NCBI RefSeq assembly: GCF_018860525.1
Contig: NZ_JAHKPM010000008.1
Coordinates: forward strand, 62,001-126,000
Direction of reading: 5' to 3'
From: Vibrio hepatarius
GTDB taxonomy: Bacteria > Pseudomonadota > Gammaproteobacteria > Enterobacterales > Vibrionaceae
Length of the DNA: 64,000 bases
The notes beneath the pieces are model-generated. The model searched no databases. It saw only the letters and a program-made list of their open reading frames with translations, and was not told the DNA's origin. The translations under genes and the position numbers were made by a program. Below are positions 48,941-58,586 of this stretch, one piece after another (the first letter of the stretch is position 1; every line of letters begins with the position of its first letter).

Positions 48941-50971
48941 TTAGAATTGATATCCGTAGCTGAGCATAAATTCTGCTGGGGCTCCGTAACCCACTTGGTT
49001 TAAGCCACTTGTACCATCTGTCGCGCCGATAATGTATTTCTCATCAAACACGTTATAAGCATTGGCTTGAATCTTATGGCGACCCGTTGTGTACGCTGCC
49101 ATCAAATCAACTGTGGTATAGTCACCCAATGCAACCGCTTCGTTATCACCAGCATAACGATCGCCAACATATTTCACGCCACCACCCATACGCCAGTTGT
49201 CATCAAACTGATAGCTACTCCAAAGTGAGAACAAGTGATCGGACACATCGTTGGGCTTTTTGCCGGTTGCTTTGACTTCGGCATCCAGATAGCTGTAGCC
49301 GACAGAGACATCCCACTGCTTTGTGATTTGACCGCGCGCTTCAAGCTCAAAGCCTTGGTGGCGTTGGTCGATTTTGCTTGTCACATCACCGTTTGTATTG
49401 GTTTGAGGTCGCTCTTGATCAATTTGGAACACAGCGGCATTAAGCATCAAGGCATTATCGAGTAGATAAGCTTTTGCGCCGACTTCCTTAAGATCGGTTT
49501 GAAAGAATTCAGCTAATGTAGGCTTAATAAAAGTTCCCGCATAAGGCAATTGCCACGAACGGGCTAAAGTCGTATACACCGACATATCACTGCTAATGCG
49601 ATAAACCAAACCACCACGATAACTGAACTTGTTATCTTCAAGATTCTCTTTTGCTGAGCCGACTTTTTGCTGCTCAAGCTTCATCGCGTCGTAGCGCACA
49701 TTACCGATAACCGACAAGTCACCTAGGGTATACACATCCTGAAGATAAATACCTGACGTGGTGGTGGTATTATCACGTGCCGGAGCGAAACCGGGATCGG
49801 GTGTTGGCCCAGACAAAGGGTTATAAATATCTTTATTCGGTATACCTTCATCTTTTCCAAGCGTTAGATCGATATTAATCTGGTTGTAGTCGGCACCTAT
49901 CATCATTTGGTTTGAGTGCGTTTCCCATACCAGTTCAGATTGCAGTGTTGCTGTGGTTCGAGGATCATAGCCAAAGTTATTGACAGTTTGAGAAACCTCA
50001 TTCCCTGTTACCACTCCTTGGCGCGTTCCTTTTTGTTTCAGTTCTATATGGTTATAAGCGGCGCGATTTGTCCACGTCCACTCGCTGTTTAGCAGCCATT
50101 CATAATTCACTCCAAGACGCAGGCTATCTGACTCTTGGTAATCATTGGTTCCGCCGTAGAAAGTACTCTCAGCGACATCGACAGGTTTACCGTCTTTGGA
50201 TGGAACGCCGCGATAAGGCACCAATTCTTGATGCGCGTATTCAATATCAAAGTCGATTGTGTGGCCGCCATTGGGCATGACTCGAATGGTCGGGGCAATA
50301 AAGAAATCTCTTGAATCAACATGATCGACATACGAATCGGCTTGTCGATGTTCTAAATTAATGCGGCCATTAACCTTATCCGAAAAAGTCATCGAACTAT
50401 CCAGTTGACCTACAAACTGACTATTGCTGCCTACACTGCCCTTGACGCTTGTGAAGTTATCACCGTTTGCTCGCTTAGTAACCAAGTTGATAATGCCACC
50501 CGCAGAGCCGCGCCCATAAAGTGCGCCTGCTGGACCTTTGACCACTTCAACCCGTTCGATATTTGCAAGACTACGGTAGGACTGTAAAGTGCCATCATCA
50601 CGCATGCCGTCGCGATACATATCATTAAGCGCATCAAAACCACGGATCACAAAATGATCTCGACTGCCTTCTCCCAGGGTATTATTGACCCCTGCGACAC
50701 CATCCAGCGTATCGACTAAACGTACAGCGCCTCTGTCTTCCATCTCGGTTTGTGTTACCACTGAGACAGCTTGCGGAACATCTAACCAATCCACATCTGT
50801 TTTCGTCCCAGATTGAGGCATATTCTCAGCATATCCTTGGTACTGATGACCAATGACTTGCAAGGTTTCGTCTGCCATCTCTTGTTCTTGCGAAAAGGCG
50901 GTTGGTGCCACTGTAGCCAAGACTCCTCCAACAGCGAAAGCCAACGGGGACAAGGTCAGTCTTATGTTCAT
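48941..50971 (-). CDS. pvuA1: TonB-dependent ferric vibrioferrin receptor PvuA1 (PsuA)
   Basis: 676-residue TonB-dependent receptor. Signal peptide: 1-28. TonB box-like DETLQVIG at about 34-41, plug domain with DWLDVPQAVSVVTQTEM, ILVRGFD-like FVIRGFDALNDMYRDGMRD and IERVEVVKGPAGALYGRGSAGGIINLVTKRA, and a C-terminal FMLSYGYQF. It belongs to a different receptor subgroup from PvuA2 (closer to FhuE/FoxA), which matches V. parahaemolyticus, where psuA/pvuA1 was shown to be a second vibrioferrin receptor needing tonB2. First gene of the leftward operon, facing pvsA across the Fur region. Confidence 0.88.
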   Translation of the reverse strand: MNIRLTLSPLAFAVGGVLATVAPTAFSQEQEMADETLQVIGHQYQGYAENMPQSGTKTDVDWLDVPQAVSVVTQTEMEDRGAVRLVDTLDGVAGVNNTLGEGSRDHFVIRGFDALNDMYRDGMRDDGTLQSYRSLANIERVEVVKGPAGALYGRGSAGGIINLVTKRANGDNFTSVKGSVGSNSQFVGQLDSSMTFSDKVNGRINLEHRQADSYVDHVDSRDFFIAPTIRVMPNGGHTIDFDIEYAHQELVPYRGVPSKDGKPVDVAESTFYGGTNDYQESDSLRLGVNYEWLLNSEWTWTNRAAYNHIELKQKGTRQGVVTGNEVSQTVNNFGYDPRTTATLQSELVWETHSNQMMIGADYNQINIDLTLGKDEGIPNKDIYNPLSGPTPDPGFAPARDNTTTTSGIYLQDVYTLGDLSVIGNVRYDAMKLEQQKVGSAKENLEDNKFSYRGGLVYRISSDMSVYTTLARSWQLPYAGTFIKPTLAEFFQTDLKEVGAKAYLLDNALMLNAAVFQIDQERPQTNTNGDVTSKIDQRHQGFELEARGQITKQWDVSVGYSYLDAEVKATGKKPNDVSDHLFSLWSSYQFDDNWRMGGGVKYVGDRYAGDNEAVALGDYTTVDLMAAYTTGRHKIQANAYNVFDEKYIIGATDGTSGLNQVGYGAPAEFMLSYGYQF

Positions 50972-51010
50972 TTTTTATTCCGTTTTTTGTTTATACAACC
51001 ACTACGATGC

Positions 51011-51030
51011 GAATGAAAACAAATCTCATT
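51011..51030. promoter_or_regulatory. Probable Fur box between pvuA1 and pvsA
   Basis: The centre reads tgaaaacaaatctca and matches 10 of 14 positions of the 7-1-7 Fur consensus (TGATAAT-N-ATTATCA), with aatga/tcatt flanks. It lies between the divergent start codons, next to the pvsA -35 box and over the likely pvuA1 promoter. Iron repression of both vibrioferrin operons is known in V. parahaemolyticus. Confidence 0.7.
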
Positions 51031-51035
51031 TATAT

Positions 51036-51063
51036 TTGCAATATTTATTTTTTTATCTATAGT
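51036..51063 (+). promoter_or_regulatory. Candidate sigma-70 promoter for pvsABCDE
   Basis: TTGCAA (51036-51041), 16-base spacer, TATAGT (51058-51063), just right of the Fur box. Start would be near 51070, giving a leader of about 135 bases. Confidence 0.55.
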
Positions 51064-51204
51064 GACGAACAGTGCCTAAAAGCACACAAAACAATCAATA
51101 AAACAATAAATTATAAAACTCTCTTTCCTTTAGGCTCGAAAGAGACCATTTGAAAGCTAGTCGTGAGCAGACGACAACAACGTTTTAAAATTTAGGAACC
51201 CCCC

Positions 51205-52416
51205 ATGAAATCTACGATTATTATCGTGACTCACGTCGTAAATGACGCCGTTACTCATGGCTTCGTACCGACAGCAAAAGCGATGGGTCTTGAGGTCATT
51301 TTGATCACAGATCACAAGCTCAAGCACCTAAAGTTTAGTGAAGATGACCAAGTATTTAGCCCTGATGAAATCCTTGAATGTGACGTATTTAATCCGCTAG
51401 AGCTTATCGAGACCATCGCGAACCAAGAGCTACAGCCAAATGCTATTTTCAGTAACAGCGATCACTTACAAACCTCTACGGCAATCTGCGCGCAATTTTT
51501 TGGCGTACCCGCCAAAGACTGGAAGGTGACGCTAAAAGCGAAGAACAAATATCTAACCCGCCAAGTGCTGAATGAAAAACTGTTACCAAATGTTGCAAGT
51601 CAATTGTTATATTCAGGTAGAGCACCTGCGTTAGATTTTCCCTTCCCAGTCGTTGCAAAGCCAAAAGAAGGGGTCGCGAGCATTGACGTTCAGCGTTGTA
51701 ACTCCCAAAGCGAACTTGAAAGTTATTGTGAGCATTTCTGGCAAAAACACCCGACTAACCCAATCCTAGTAGAGGCTTTTCTTGAGGGTACGGTGATCTC
51801 GGTCGAGACTCTGGGCGACGGAAAAAGTATCACGGCTCTTGGTGGGTTTGATGTTGAACTCGCCGAACCGCCATTCTTTATTGAGACAGCAGCAACATGG
51901 AATGGCCCTCTTAGTGTTGAATTTAGAAACGAGTGCGTCAGACAGCTGCAGGAGTTTGGTGTAGGTTTGGGGGTTTGTCATAGCGAGTTCATCATCACAG
52001 AATCAGGCCCTGTATTGGTTGAAATCAATTATCGAAGTGTTGGCGACGGTAAAGAGTTTTTACTTGATAATCTCACCCAAGGGAATTGGTTCAGCACCAT
52101 ATTAAACCTTCATCTAGGAAAAGAGTTAGACAGTGAATTTCTGATGAATGGTAGTGCAAATGTCCATTACGTGGTAGCAGACCAAAGCGGCATAATTGAA
52201 GGCACCTCCACATCTTTTCTTGAGCGCGAAGACGATATTGTCATCCAGCAGCAAGTGCTAAAAAAAGTGGGGGAAAACTTTATACAAAGCTTCTCTAATA
52301 AAGATTATTTGGCAAGAATTTCCGTCGTTTCACCGTCTGGCGAAAACCTAGAACCGACACTGCAAAAAACCATTTCTCAATTTGATCTAAAAGCAGCGAG
52401 CGAGGTAACCGCATGA
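51205..52416 (+). CDS. pvsA: Vibrioferrin biosynthesis ATP-grasp ligase PvsA
   Basis: 403-residue ATP-grasp enzyme. Visible: FPVVAKPKEGVASIDVQRCNSQSEL (ATP-binding), ILVEAFLEGTVISVETLGDG and PVLVEINYRSVGDGKEFLLD with metal-binding Glu/Asn. It belongs to carboxylate-amine ligases. In the proposed pathway PvsA joins L-alanine to 2-ketoglutarate, one of the building blocks of vibrioferrin (citrate, ethanolamine, alanine, 2-ketoglutarate). AGGAA precedes the ATG. Its stop overlaps the pvsB start. Role of each Pvs enzyme rests on published pathway work, not on this sequence. Confidence 0.88.
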   Translation: MKSTIIIVTHVVNDAVTHGFVPTAKAMGLEVILITDHKLKHLKFSEDDQVFSPDEILECDVFNPLELIETIANQELQPNAIFSNSDHLQTSTAICAQFFGVPAKDWKVTLKAKNKYLTRQVLNEKLLPNVASQLLYSGRAPALDFPFPVVAKPKEGVASIDVQRCNSQSELESYCEHFWQKHPTNPILVEAFLEGTVISVETLGDGKSITALGGFDVELAEPPFFIETAATWNGPLSVEFRNECVRQLQEFGVGLGVCHSEFIITESGPVLVEINYRSVGDGKEFLLDNLTQGNWFSTILNLHLGKELDSEFLMNGSANVHYVVADQSGIIEGTSTSFLEREDDIVIQQQVLKKVGENFIQSFSNKDYLARISVVSPSGENLEPTLQKTISQFDLKAASEVTA

Positions 52417-54224
52417 ACAACAATGCTTCTTACTTAACTCAGCGCCTTATTGATACCTGCCTAAGAGAAGATTTATTTGGCATAGTTTCGCAAAGCAAGT
52501 TTATGACGCAGATCCCTAAAGGGGTCAATACCGCAACTCACTCTGTAGACCAGGTATGGGCAATATTCGATAGTTCGGATTTTACTCTCTACTTACCCGT
52601 CACAGCCAGCTATTACATGCAGCGCTGGGTATATAGCTCTCCTGCTGGGGAAGATGGCAAAGGATGGATTATCGAAAAAAGTGGTCAAATAGAGCATCAA
52701 TACCACTATCAAGATTGGATTGCTTTGCTCAAAGCCTGTGCTCACGAAAGCTCCCATTCATTACTCGATAATTACTTACAAGAGCTTGAATGCGCTCAGC
52801 AACACAAGACTCTGTGTGATGATGCTTTCACGCAGCACTCTGAGTCTTTGATGCAGCCAATTTCCCAATTAGATAACTGGGGTCAGAAATTACTGCTCGC
52901 CGACCAAATTGCCTCTTACCTTGACCATCCCTACTATCCGACCGCTCGGGCTAAATTCGGTCTAAATGATGAAGATCTTGCGCAATACGCACCAGAGTTT
53001 GCCCAAACTTTTTCTTTGCGCTGGCTCGCCATTGACAAGTCACTCGTCAGCCTAACAAGTTCTCAGCCAGGATGCTGGCCGACCATGGAGCAAGTTGGCC
53101 TTCCAAGCGACTTTGCTTTAAGCCATGAGCTGTTTCCAGCTCACCCTTTAACACTGCAAAGCCTAGAGTCTTTGCCAGAAAGCATCATAGCTGCGCCAAA
53201 TTCATACCTTGAGGTTACCCCAACGTTATCCGTGCGCACCGTGGTGGTGAATGAAGCGCCACATATTCACATTAAGGTGCCGCTCATCATGCGCTCATTG
53301 GGGACAAAAAACATTCGCCTTATCAAGCCATCGACGATTTATGATGGACACTGGTTTGAACGTTTACTCACTCATCTAGAGCAAAGCGATAATGATTTGC
53401 AAGGCTCGCTTTTTCACTGCAATGAAAAACATGGTGGGCATGTTGGCGAGGAAAAAAGTTTCGCCTACATAGTGCGAGAATACCCGCTCAATCATTCAAC
53501 AGACAAAGCCCTTGTCCCTGTTGCCGCGCTCGCAAGTCCAATGCCGGATGGACGCCTGTTCTTAGAGCACCTCGCGCACCAATATTATAAGCAAGACACC
53601 TTAGCTTGGTTCAAAGATTATGTTGAGCTGTTATCTAAGGTTCATCTTACTTTATGGATTCGCTATGGCATTGCGTTGGAGTCTAACCAACAGAACGCCA
53701 TCATTGCTTTTAATGACCAAGGTAAGATGACTTTAGCCATGAAAGACAATGACGCAGCGCGCATTTGGCCAGAGCGATTTAAAGCCTATGAGCAAGCCTC
53801 TCCTGTAAAGTGCGAGCAGCTTTTGGATCAACGTATCAAGGTCGACAATGAACTGGCGCTTGGTCAGATGTTCACCACGATTACATTACAGCTCGACATT
53901 GCCGCTATTATCGAAGCGATGGCCGCTAAAGGCATTGCAAGCTCGGCTTCCCTCTACAAGGTAGTCGCTGATAGCCTTTCCCAACAGCTTGAGCAGCTTA
54001 GTAGTCAGGGCCACAACATCAAGCTTGCTAAAGAGATACTGTTTGAGTCGCCATACTTGTACGCCAAGTACTTATTAAGCTCTGGCAGCTTGTTATCCAA
54101 ACAAGCGTCGGGCGCTAGCGATATAAACAAGTTCTATGGATTATCCGCGCCTAACTTCTTGCTGCTTACTAGTGAAAAAGCACAAAAAGCTTACTTAGAG
54201 ACCATAAAGGAAAGCGTGAGCTAA
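52413..54224 (+). CDS. pvsB: Vibrioferrin biosynthesis NIS synthetase PvsB
   Basis: 603-residue NRPS-independent siderophore synthetase of the IucA/IucC family. The ATP/citrate-binding part shows FPAHPLTLQSLE, VTPTLSVRTVVVNEAPHIHIKVPLIMRSLGTKNIRLI and, in the FhuF-like half, AWFKDYVELLSKVHLTLWIRYGIALESNQQNAIIAF and MKDNDAARIWPER. It is proposed to couple citryl-ethanolamine to the alanine-2-ketoglutarate unit. Overlaps pvsA at its 5' end and is followed by pvsC after 6 bases. Confidence 0.9.
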   Translation: MNNNASYLTQRLIDTCLREDLFGIVSQSKFMTQIPKGVNTATHSVDQVWAIFDSSDFTLYLPVTASYYMQRWVYSSPAGEDGKGWIIEKSGQIEHQYHYQDWIALLKACAHESSHSLLDNYLQELECAQQHKTLCDDAFTQHSESLMQPISQLDNWGQKLLLADQIASYLDHPYYPTARAKFGLNDEDLAQYAPEFAQTFSLRWLAIDKSLVSLTSSQPGCWPTMEQVGLPSDFALSHELFPAHPLTLQSLESLPESIIAAPNSYLEVTPTLSVRTVVVNEAPHIHIKVPLIMRSLGTKNIRLIKPSTIYDGHWFERLLTHLEQSDNDLQGSLFHCNEKHGGHVGEEKSFAYIVREYPLNHSTDKALVPVAALASPMPDGRLFLEHLAHQYYKQDTLAWFKDYVELLSKVHLTLWIRYGIALESNQQNAIIAFNDQGKMTLAMKDNDAARIWPERFKAYEQASPVKCEQLLDQRIKVDNELALGQMFTTITLQLDIAAIIEAMAAKGIASSASLYKVVADSLSQQLEQLSSQGHNIKLAKEILFESPYLYAKYLLSSGSLLSKQASGASDINKFYGLSAPNFLLLTSEKAQKAYLETIKESVS

Positions 54225-54230
54225 TCCATC

Positions 54231-55427
54231 ATGACCAAACTCATATATTGCGTACTGCTTTGCCACTTTATTGCGGCATTTTCAGCATTAGGAATGCCTT
54301 TGTTCTTGCCAATGGTATTACCCACCCTTGGCGCACACATTGACGCAAATTGGGCAGGTGCCCTATTTATTCTGCCTACCTTTTGCACGGCTTTGGCTGC
54401 ACGATTTTGGGGGCAGTTTGCCGATAAATATGGCAGGCGACGCTCTCTATTGCGTGCTCAGCTTGGACTCGCAGCAGGGTTTGCTCTTTGTGGCTTGGCA
54501 GACAATCTAGCAATGTTTGTGTTTGGTCTTATTATTCAAGGAACCTTTGGCGGCACAATGGCGGCTTCTAATAGCTATTTGTCTAGCCAGATTAAAGATG
54601 CAAAAACTCTCGGAGCCTCTCTTAATAAGACTCAACTCTCTGCTCGCTTGGCGCTGATCATCGCACCAATTGGGCTGGGATGGAGTTTGTCAGAAACTAG
54701 CCCGCTCAGCGCATACCTTTGGCTATCTGTTCTGCCTTTAATTGCCATGGCAATTACTTTGACATTACCGGCAGATACTATCGCTAAGCCTAATGCCCTA
54801 GGCCAAGAAAAAGGTCAGCAACAAGATAACAAAAACGCTTCATTACGCTCTCTGTATTGGGTGTTCGTGGCGCAGTTTTGCTTTGCGTTTGCAATGGTTG
54901 TTACCTTCCCCTATTTCTCGCTTTTCGTGCAGCAGTACGGGGTGACAAATCAAGCATGGGTCGGCTTTCTGTATGCTCTTCCACATGGTGTCTATTTAGT
55001 TTTTACTGGCAAAGCACAGAGTTTATCTGAGTGGCTCAATCGTCATCATAAACTCAATACTTTGCTGCTTGGTTTTGGTTTGCTCTCGCTAGGTACTCTG
55101 ATGCACATCATGCCTTACCAAGAGGTGTTGATCATCGCTCGTATTCTATTTGGATTGGGCATGGTCTGTTGCTATCAAGGATTACATAAAGCTTTAGCAG
55201 ACCAAATCGACAGGCAACAAAGCGGTAAGATATTCTCACGCTTTGATGCAATGTCTAAATGGGGCGGAGTTGCAGCCGGGTTAAGCGCTTCTTTTATCTC
55301 GAGTTTGGGTTGGCTTGAGGTTCTTTTCTTACTTTCTAGTCTGGTCAGCGCTTGCACTGCGATAGCGCTGCTCATCCATTCAAAATTTGGACATCGACAT
55401 GTTACACACACAACCATCTCCAACTGA
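54231..55427 (+). CDS. pvsC: Vibrioferrin exporter PvsC (MFS)
   Basis: 398-residue major facilitator with 12 membrane segments. Motif A is GQFADKYGRRRSLLRAQL near 64-81, and NSYLSSQIKDAKTLGAS lies in the central loop region. In V. parahaemolyticus PvsC is the inner-membrane step of vibrioferrin export. It lies between biosynthesis genes pvsB and pvsD, as there. The 3' end overlaps the start of pvsD. Confidence 0.9.
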   Translation: MTKLIYCVLLCHFIAAFSALGMPLFLPMVLPTLGAHIDANWAGALFILPTFCTALAARFWGQFADKYGRRRSLLRAQLGLAAGFALCGLADNLAMFVFGLIIQGTFGGTMAASNSYLSSQIKDAKTLGASLNKTQLSARLALIIAPIGLGWSLSETSPLSAYLWLSVLPLIAMAITLTLPADTIAKPNALGQEKGQQQDNKNASLRSLYWVFVAQFCFAFAMVVTFPYFSLFVQQYGVTNQAWVGFLYALPHGVYLVFTGKAQSLSEWLNRHHKLNTLLLGFGLLSLGTLMHIMPYQEVLIIARILFGLGMVCCYQGLHKALADQIDRQQSGKIFSRFDAMSKWGGVAAGLSASFISSLGWLEVLFLLSSLVSACTAIALLIHSKFGHRHVTHTTISN

Positions 55428-57246
55428 GAACTTAACACAGAATATAGGCCTATTAGGTCATAAAAAAACTCAGCTCAATCATGAGAAAGCCCAGCTCAAT
55501 ACTATTATGAGCGTCGTAAATTGTTATCTGCGTGAATACGCCATACCAAATAAGCAGGTCAAGTGGGGCTTTAGCTCGTTCTCACTTCCACAGACATTGA
55601 AAAGAAGCTATAGCCCAAGTCAGCTCTTGGCGATCTGTCTTAATGAAGGCGAACTACTGGTATTACCCGTGGAATACATAAGCCAATTAGGCAAGGTAAA
55701 GCTGTCTGACAGACCTTGGTCTAAAACATCAGGGACAGGATGGTCTAAATTGGACGCAACCCAAACTCTGACTCTGCTTCTACAATACCTAACACAAGCA
55801 TTAGTGATCCCATTTAATCACGATCTGATTGAGCAAATGGAAAACAGTTTGTTGATTACTGAACAATTCCTCAACTCGGAGCCTACCCACCAGCATCACA
55901 ATCAATTTATCGCCTCAGAGCAATCATTGATTTGGGGGCACTCTTTCCACCCAACGCCAAAGAGCCGCTCCGGCGTCAGTATCGATGACTTGCTCATTTG
56001 CTCACCAGAAGTTGGCGCACAAGTCCCTTTGTACTGGTTTGAAGTAGAAAGCTCACTGCTTGACGTATTGCAGTCAGATAAGCGCAAAACTCCACAGACA
56101 ATGCTGGACAAACTCGCTCCTGAAAAATGTCATGCCGAATCGACAGTGCTTTATCCATGCCACCCATGGGAAAGCTATACCATTTTACAAAACCCCGCCG
56201 TCAAACGTGCGATTGAACAAGGTAAAATTACTCCTCTAGGTTTAGGCGGTGAAAAACTCCTGCCAACGTCTTCAGTGCGTACGCTTTACCATCCTGATAT
56301 GGACTGGTTTGCGAAATTTTCTATCAATGTGCGTTTAACCAACTGTGTGCGCAAAAATGCGTGGTATGAACTCGACAGTGCGGTTCAGTTGACCTCGATT
56401 TTGCGCTCGATAAAAGAGAGTGAGCAACTGCGCAATCCTGTGTTTAAGGTCATGACTGAACCTTACGCAACCACGCTAAATCTAGAATCCATCGCAGGGC
56501 TAGAACATGACGATGTAATAAAAGCTCGAGAATCATTCGGTATTTTGTACCGTGAAAACTTCACTCAAAGTGAAACGGATATCTTGGAGCCGACTTTAGC
56601 CGGAGCGCTTTTTGCCTACGACCGAGATGGTAATAGTTGCATCGCCACTGAGTTAAAACAAAAAGCAAAGGGAAACCAAAGCCAATACGAGGATGTCGCA
56701 ACACTATGGTTCGAACGCTACTTGCACTGCTTAATTCCGGGCGTATTTAATTATTACTTTAAACACGGTGTGGCGTTTGAACCGCATTTACAAAATACAC
56801 TCATTGGATTTGACAAAGGCATGCCTTGCTGTGTTTGGATTCGTGACTTAGAAGGCACAAAATTGCTTTCTGAGTTTTGGCCTGCAGACTCCTTAAACCA
56901 ATTATCTGAACGTGCTCTACAATCGGTTTATTACAGCCGCGATCAAGGGTGGAATCGCATTGGTTATTGTACTTTTATCAATAACATAAGTGAGGCAGTA
57001 TTCTTTATTTGTGAAGGTAACTCAAAACTTGAGCAGGCATTGTGGAGTATTTTGAGAGACGCCATCATATGCTGGCAGTCGATCAACGGCAAGCAACCAG
57101 AATTAGAAGCACTGCTCGATGGCGGATATTTCCCAAGTAAAAACAATTTTACCACTCGATTGATGCAAAACGCTGACAAAGAGTCGAGCTATACCCAAGT
57201 GTTAGCACCATGGACGACTCGAAACGAAGGTGAAAGCCATGATTAA
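55399..57246 (+). CDS. pvsD: Vibrioferrin biosynthesis NIS synthetase PvsD
   Basis: 615-residue IucA/IucC-family synthetase. Markers: GHSFHPTPKSRSGVSIDDLLICSPE (ATP-binding HP-x-K region, around residue 178), YPCHPWESYTIL, LLPTSSVRTLYHPDMDWFAKFSINVRLTNCVRKNAWYEL and YFKHGVAFEPHLQNTLIGFDKGMPCCVWIRDLEG. It is proposed to form O-citryl-L-serine from citrate and serine. The first ATG (55399) lies 29 bases before the end of pvsC and has no good ribosome-binding site, so coupling, or a later start at 55507, is possible. Confidence 0.9.
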   Translation: MLHTQPSPTENLTQNIGLLGHKKTQLNHEKAQLNTIMSVVNCYLREYAIPNKQVKWGFSSFSLPQTLKRSYSPSQLLAICLNEGELLVLPVEYISQLGKVKLSDRPWSKTSGTGWSKLDATQTLTLLLQYLTQALVIPFNHDLIEQMENSLLITEQFLNSEPTHQHHNQFIASEQSLIWGHSFHPTPKSRSGVSIDDLLICSPEVGAQVPLYWFEVESSLLDVLQSDKRKTPQTMLDKLAPEKCHAESTVLYPCHPWESYTILQNPAVKRAIEQGKITPLGLGGEKLLPTSSVRTLYHPDMDWFAKFSINVRLTNCVRKNAWYELDSAVQLTSILRSIKESEQLRNPVFKVMTEPYATTLNLESIAGLEHDDVIKARESFGILYRENFTQSETDILEPTLAGALFAYDRDGNSCIATELKQKAKGNQSQYEDVATLWFERYLHCLIPGVFNYYFKHGVAFEPHLQNTLIGFDKGMPCCVWIRDLEGTKLLSEFWPADSLNQLSERALQSVYYSRDQGWNRIGYCTFINNISEAVFFICEGNSKLEQALWSILRDAIICWQSINGKQPELEALLDGGYFPSKNNFTTRLMQNADKESSYTQVLAPWTTRNEGESHD

Positions 57247-58441
57247 TTCTTTGCAACTTCCTTCATACATTGAACAAGAAATAAAGCAACTGGCCAAGCA
57301 ACAGGAACAACCACTGTGTGCTTATCTCTATGACCTTAAAGCACTTGAAAATCACATCAAAGGTATGCGTCACGTACTGCCCAAAAACGTTGAGTTGTTT
57401 TATGCGGCCAAAGCGAATCCTTCTGAACCGATATTACGTACTCTAGCACCTTATGTTGACGGGTTTGAAGCTGCATCTGGCGGTGAGTTAAATCATCTTC
57501 ACCAACAATTACTTAACAAGCCTCTGATCTTTGGTGGCCCTGGCAAAATGGTGAGCGAATTAGAACAAGCGATTAAACTGGATGTGGATGCGATTCATGT
57601 GGAAAGTATCACCGAATTACAACGTATTGGTGCCTTAACTCAGAAACTAAACCAAAGCGCGTCTATTTTTCTGCGCATGAACATCGACATTGGTGATATC
57701 ACGCTCAGCAAATTGGCCATGGGAGGCAAACCAACACCATTTGGTTTAGATGAAGCCGAGCTAGATAACGCCATCATGTTGTTGCGTGATTATCCATTAA
57801 TCCAATTAAAAGGCTTTCACTTCCACTTAATGTCGCATCAGTTGGATGTGAGCCGTCACTTAGCTTTGATGGGACGGTATTTTCAAGTTGTAAAAGGTTG
57901 GAAACAGAAATACTCACTCGATGAGCTCACCATCAACCTCGGTGGCGGTATGGGCATCAATTACCAAGACCCTCAGCAGCATTTTCCGTGGAGCGAGTTC
58001 TGCGACAAACTCGAATTTTTGATTGCCAAAGAACAAATGCAAAATTGGGTATTGCGTTTCGAGTGCGGACGTTATATCTCGGCGCCTTGCGGTTACTACG
58101 TAATGGAAGTACTGGATATTAAACAAAACCTTGGTGAAAACTTTGTCATCGCTCGTGGCGGTACCCACCATTTTCGCACACCCGCTGCCCAAAGCCATGA
58201 CCATCCTTTTGTGATTCTAAACAATCAGCAGCGCCCACCGATTTCGAACCCAATCGGCCACACGACAGCGACTTTGGTCGGTCAGCTGTGTACGCCTAAA
58301 GATGTCCTCGCGCGCAATCAAGTCATAGAGCGCATCGACATCGGGGATTATGTGGTGTTCACTTTGGCAGGCGCTTACGCTTGGAACATCTCCCACCAAA
58401 ACTTTTTAATGCACGAACCTCCCCTGTTTCATTACTTCTAA
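57239..58441 (+). CDS. pvsE: Vibrioferrin biosynthesis PLP-dependent decarboxylase PvsE
   Basis: 400-residue fold-III PLP decarboxylase related to diaminopimelate decarboxylase. PLP lysine Lys58 in FYAAKANPSEP, then DGFEAASGGELNHL, GFHFHLMSHQLDV, ITINLGGGMGINYQDP-like LTINLGGGMG, RFECGRYISAPCGYYV and the C-terminal GDYVVFTLAGAYAWNISH. It is proposed to decarboxylate O-citryl-serine to O-citryl-ethanolamine. Overlaps the pvsD 3' end (the start at 57239 has AAGGTG upstream). Last gene of the operon. A hairpin lies about 52 bases after its stop. Confidence 0.9.
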   Translation: MINSLQLPSYIEQEIKQLAKQQEQPLCAYLYDLKALENHIKGMRHVLPKNVELFYAAKANPSEPILRTLAPYVDGFEAASGGELNHLHQQLLNKPLIFGGPGKMVSELEQAIKLDVDAIHVESITELQRIGALTQKLNQSASIFLRMNIDIGDITLSKLAMGGKPTPFGLDEAELDNAIMLLRDYPLIQLKGFHFHLMSHQLDVSRHLALMGRYFQVVKGWKQKYSLDELTINLGGGMGINYQDPQQHFPWSEFCDKLEFLIAKEQMQNWVLRFECGRYISAPCGYYVMEVLDIKQNLGENFVIARGGTHHFRTPAAQSHDHPFVILNNQQRPPISNPIGHTTATLVGQLCTPKDVLARNQVIERIDIGDYVVFTLAGAYAWNISHQNFLMHEPPLFHYF

Positions 58442-58493
58442 ATTTGGGTGAATACACTCAAAAGAGATAGACGGACACAGGACAAAAAGAAAG

Positions 58494-58522
58494 GCGGTGA
58501 CAAACTCATGTTTATCATCGCC
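58494..58522 (+). terminator. Hairpin after pvsE, possible operon terminator
   Basis: ggcggtg at about 58494-58500 pairs with catcgcc at 58516-58522 with one mismatch. There is no T-run. The repeat attL begins 10 bases further on. The 504-base gap 58442-58945 otherwise holds only attL and the promoter region of the first island gene. Confidence 0.35.
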
Positions 58523-58531
58523 TGAATATAT

Positions 58532-58586
58532 CTTGATGCGCCTTGCTACACCTAGTCCCTATTAGGATGATTCAAAATATGGTCTT
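58532..58586. repeat. Left attachment-site repeat (attL), relic of the ycgN 3' end
   Basis: 55 bases that match 63393-63447 in 45 positions. Read on the minus strand it encodes the same last ten residues as YcgN ([10 protein letters not shown]) and the same stop codon TAG. The five coding differences are all third-base changes without effect on the protein. It is followed by no further ycgN-like sequence to its right (upstream in the gene sense), so it is a cut-off 3' end left by site-specific integration. Confidence 0.8.
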
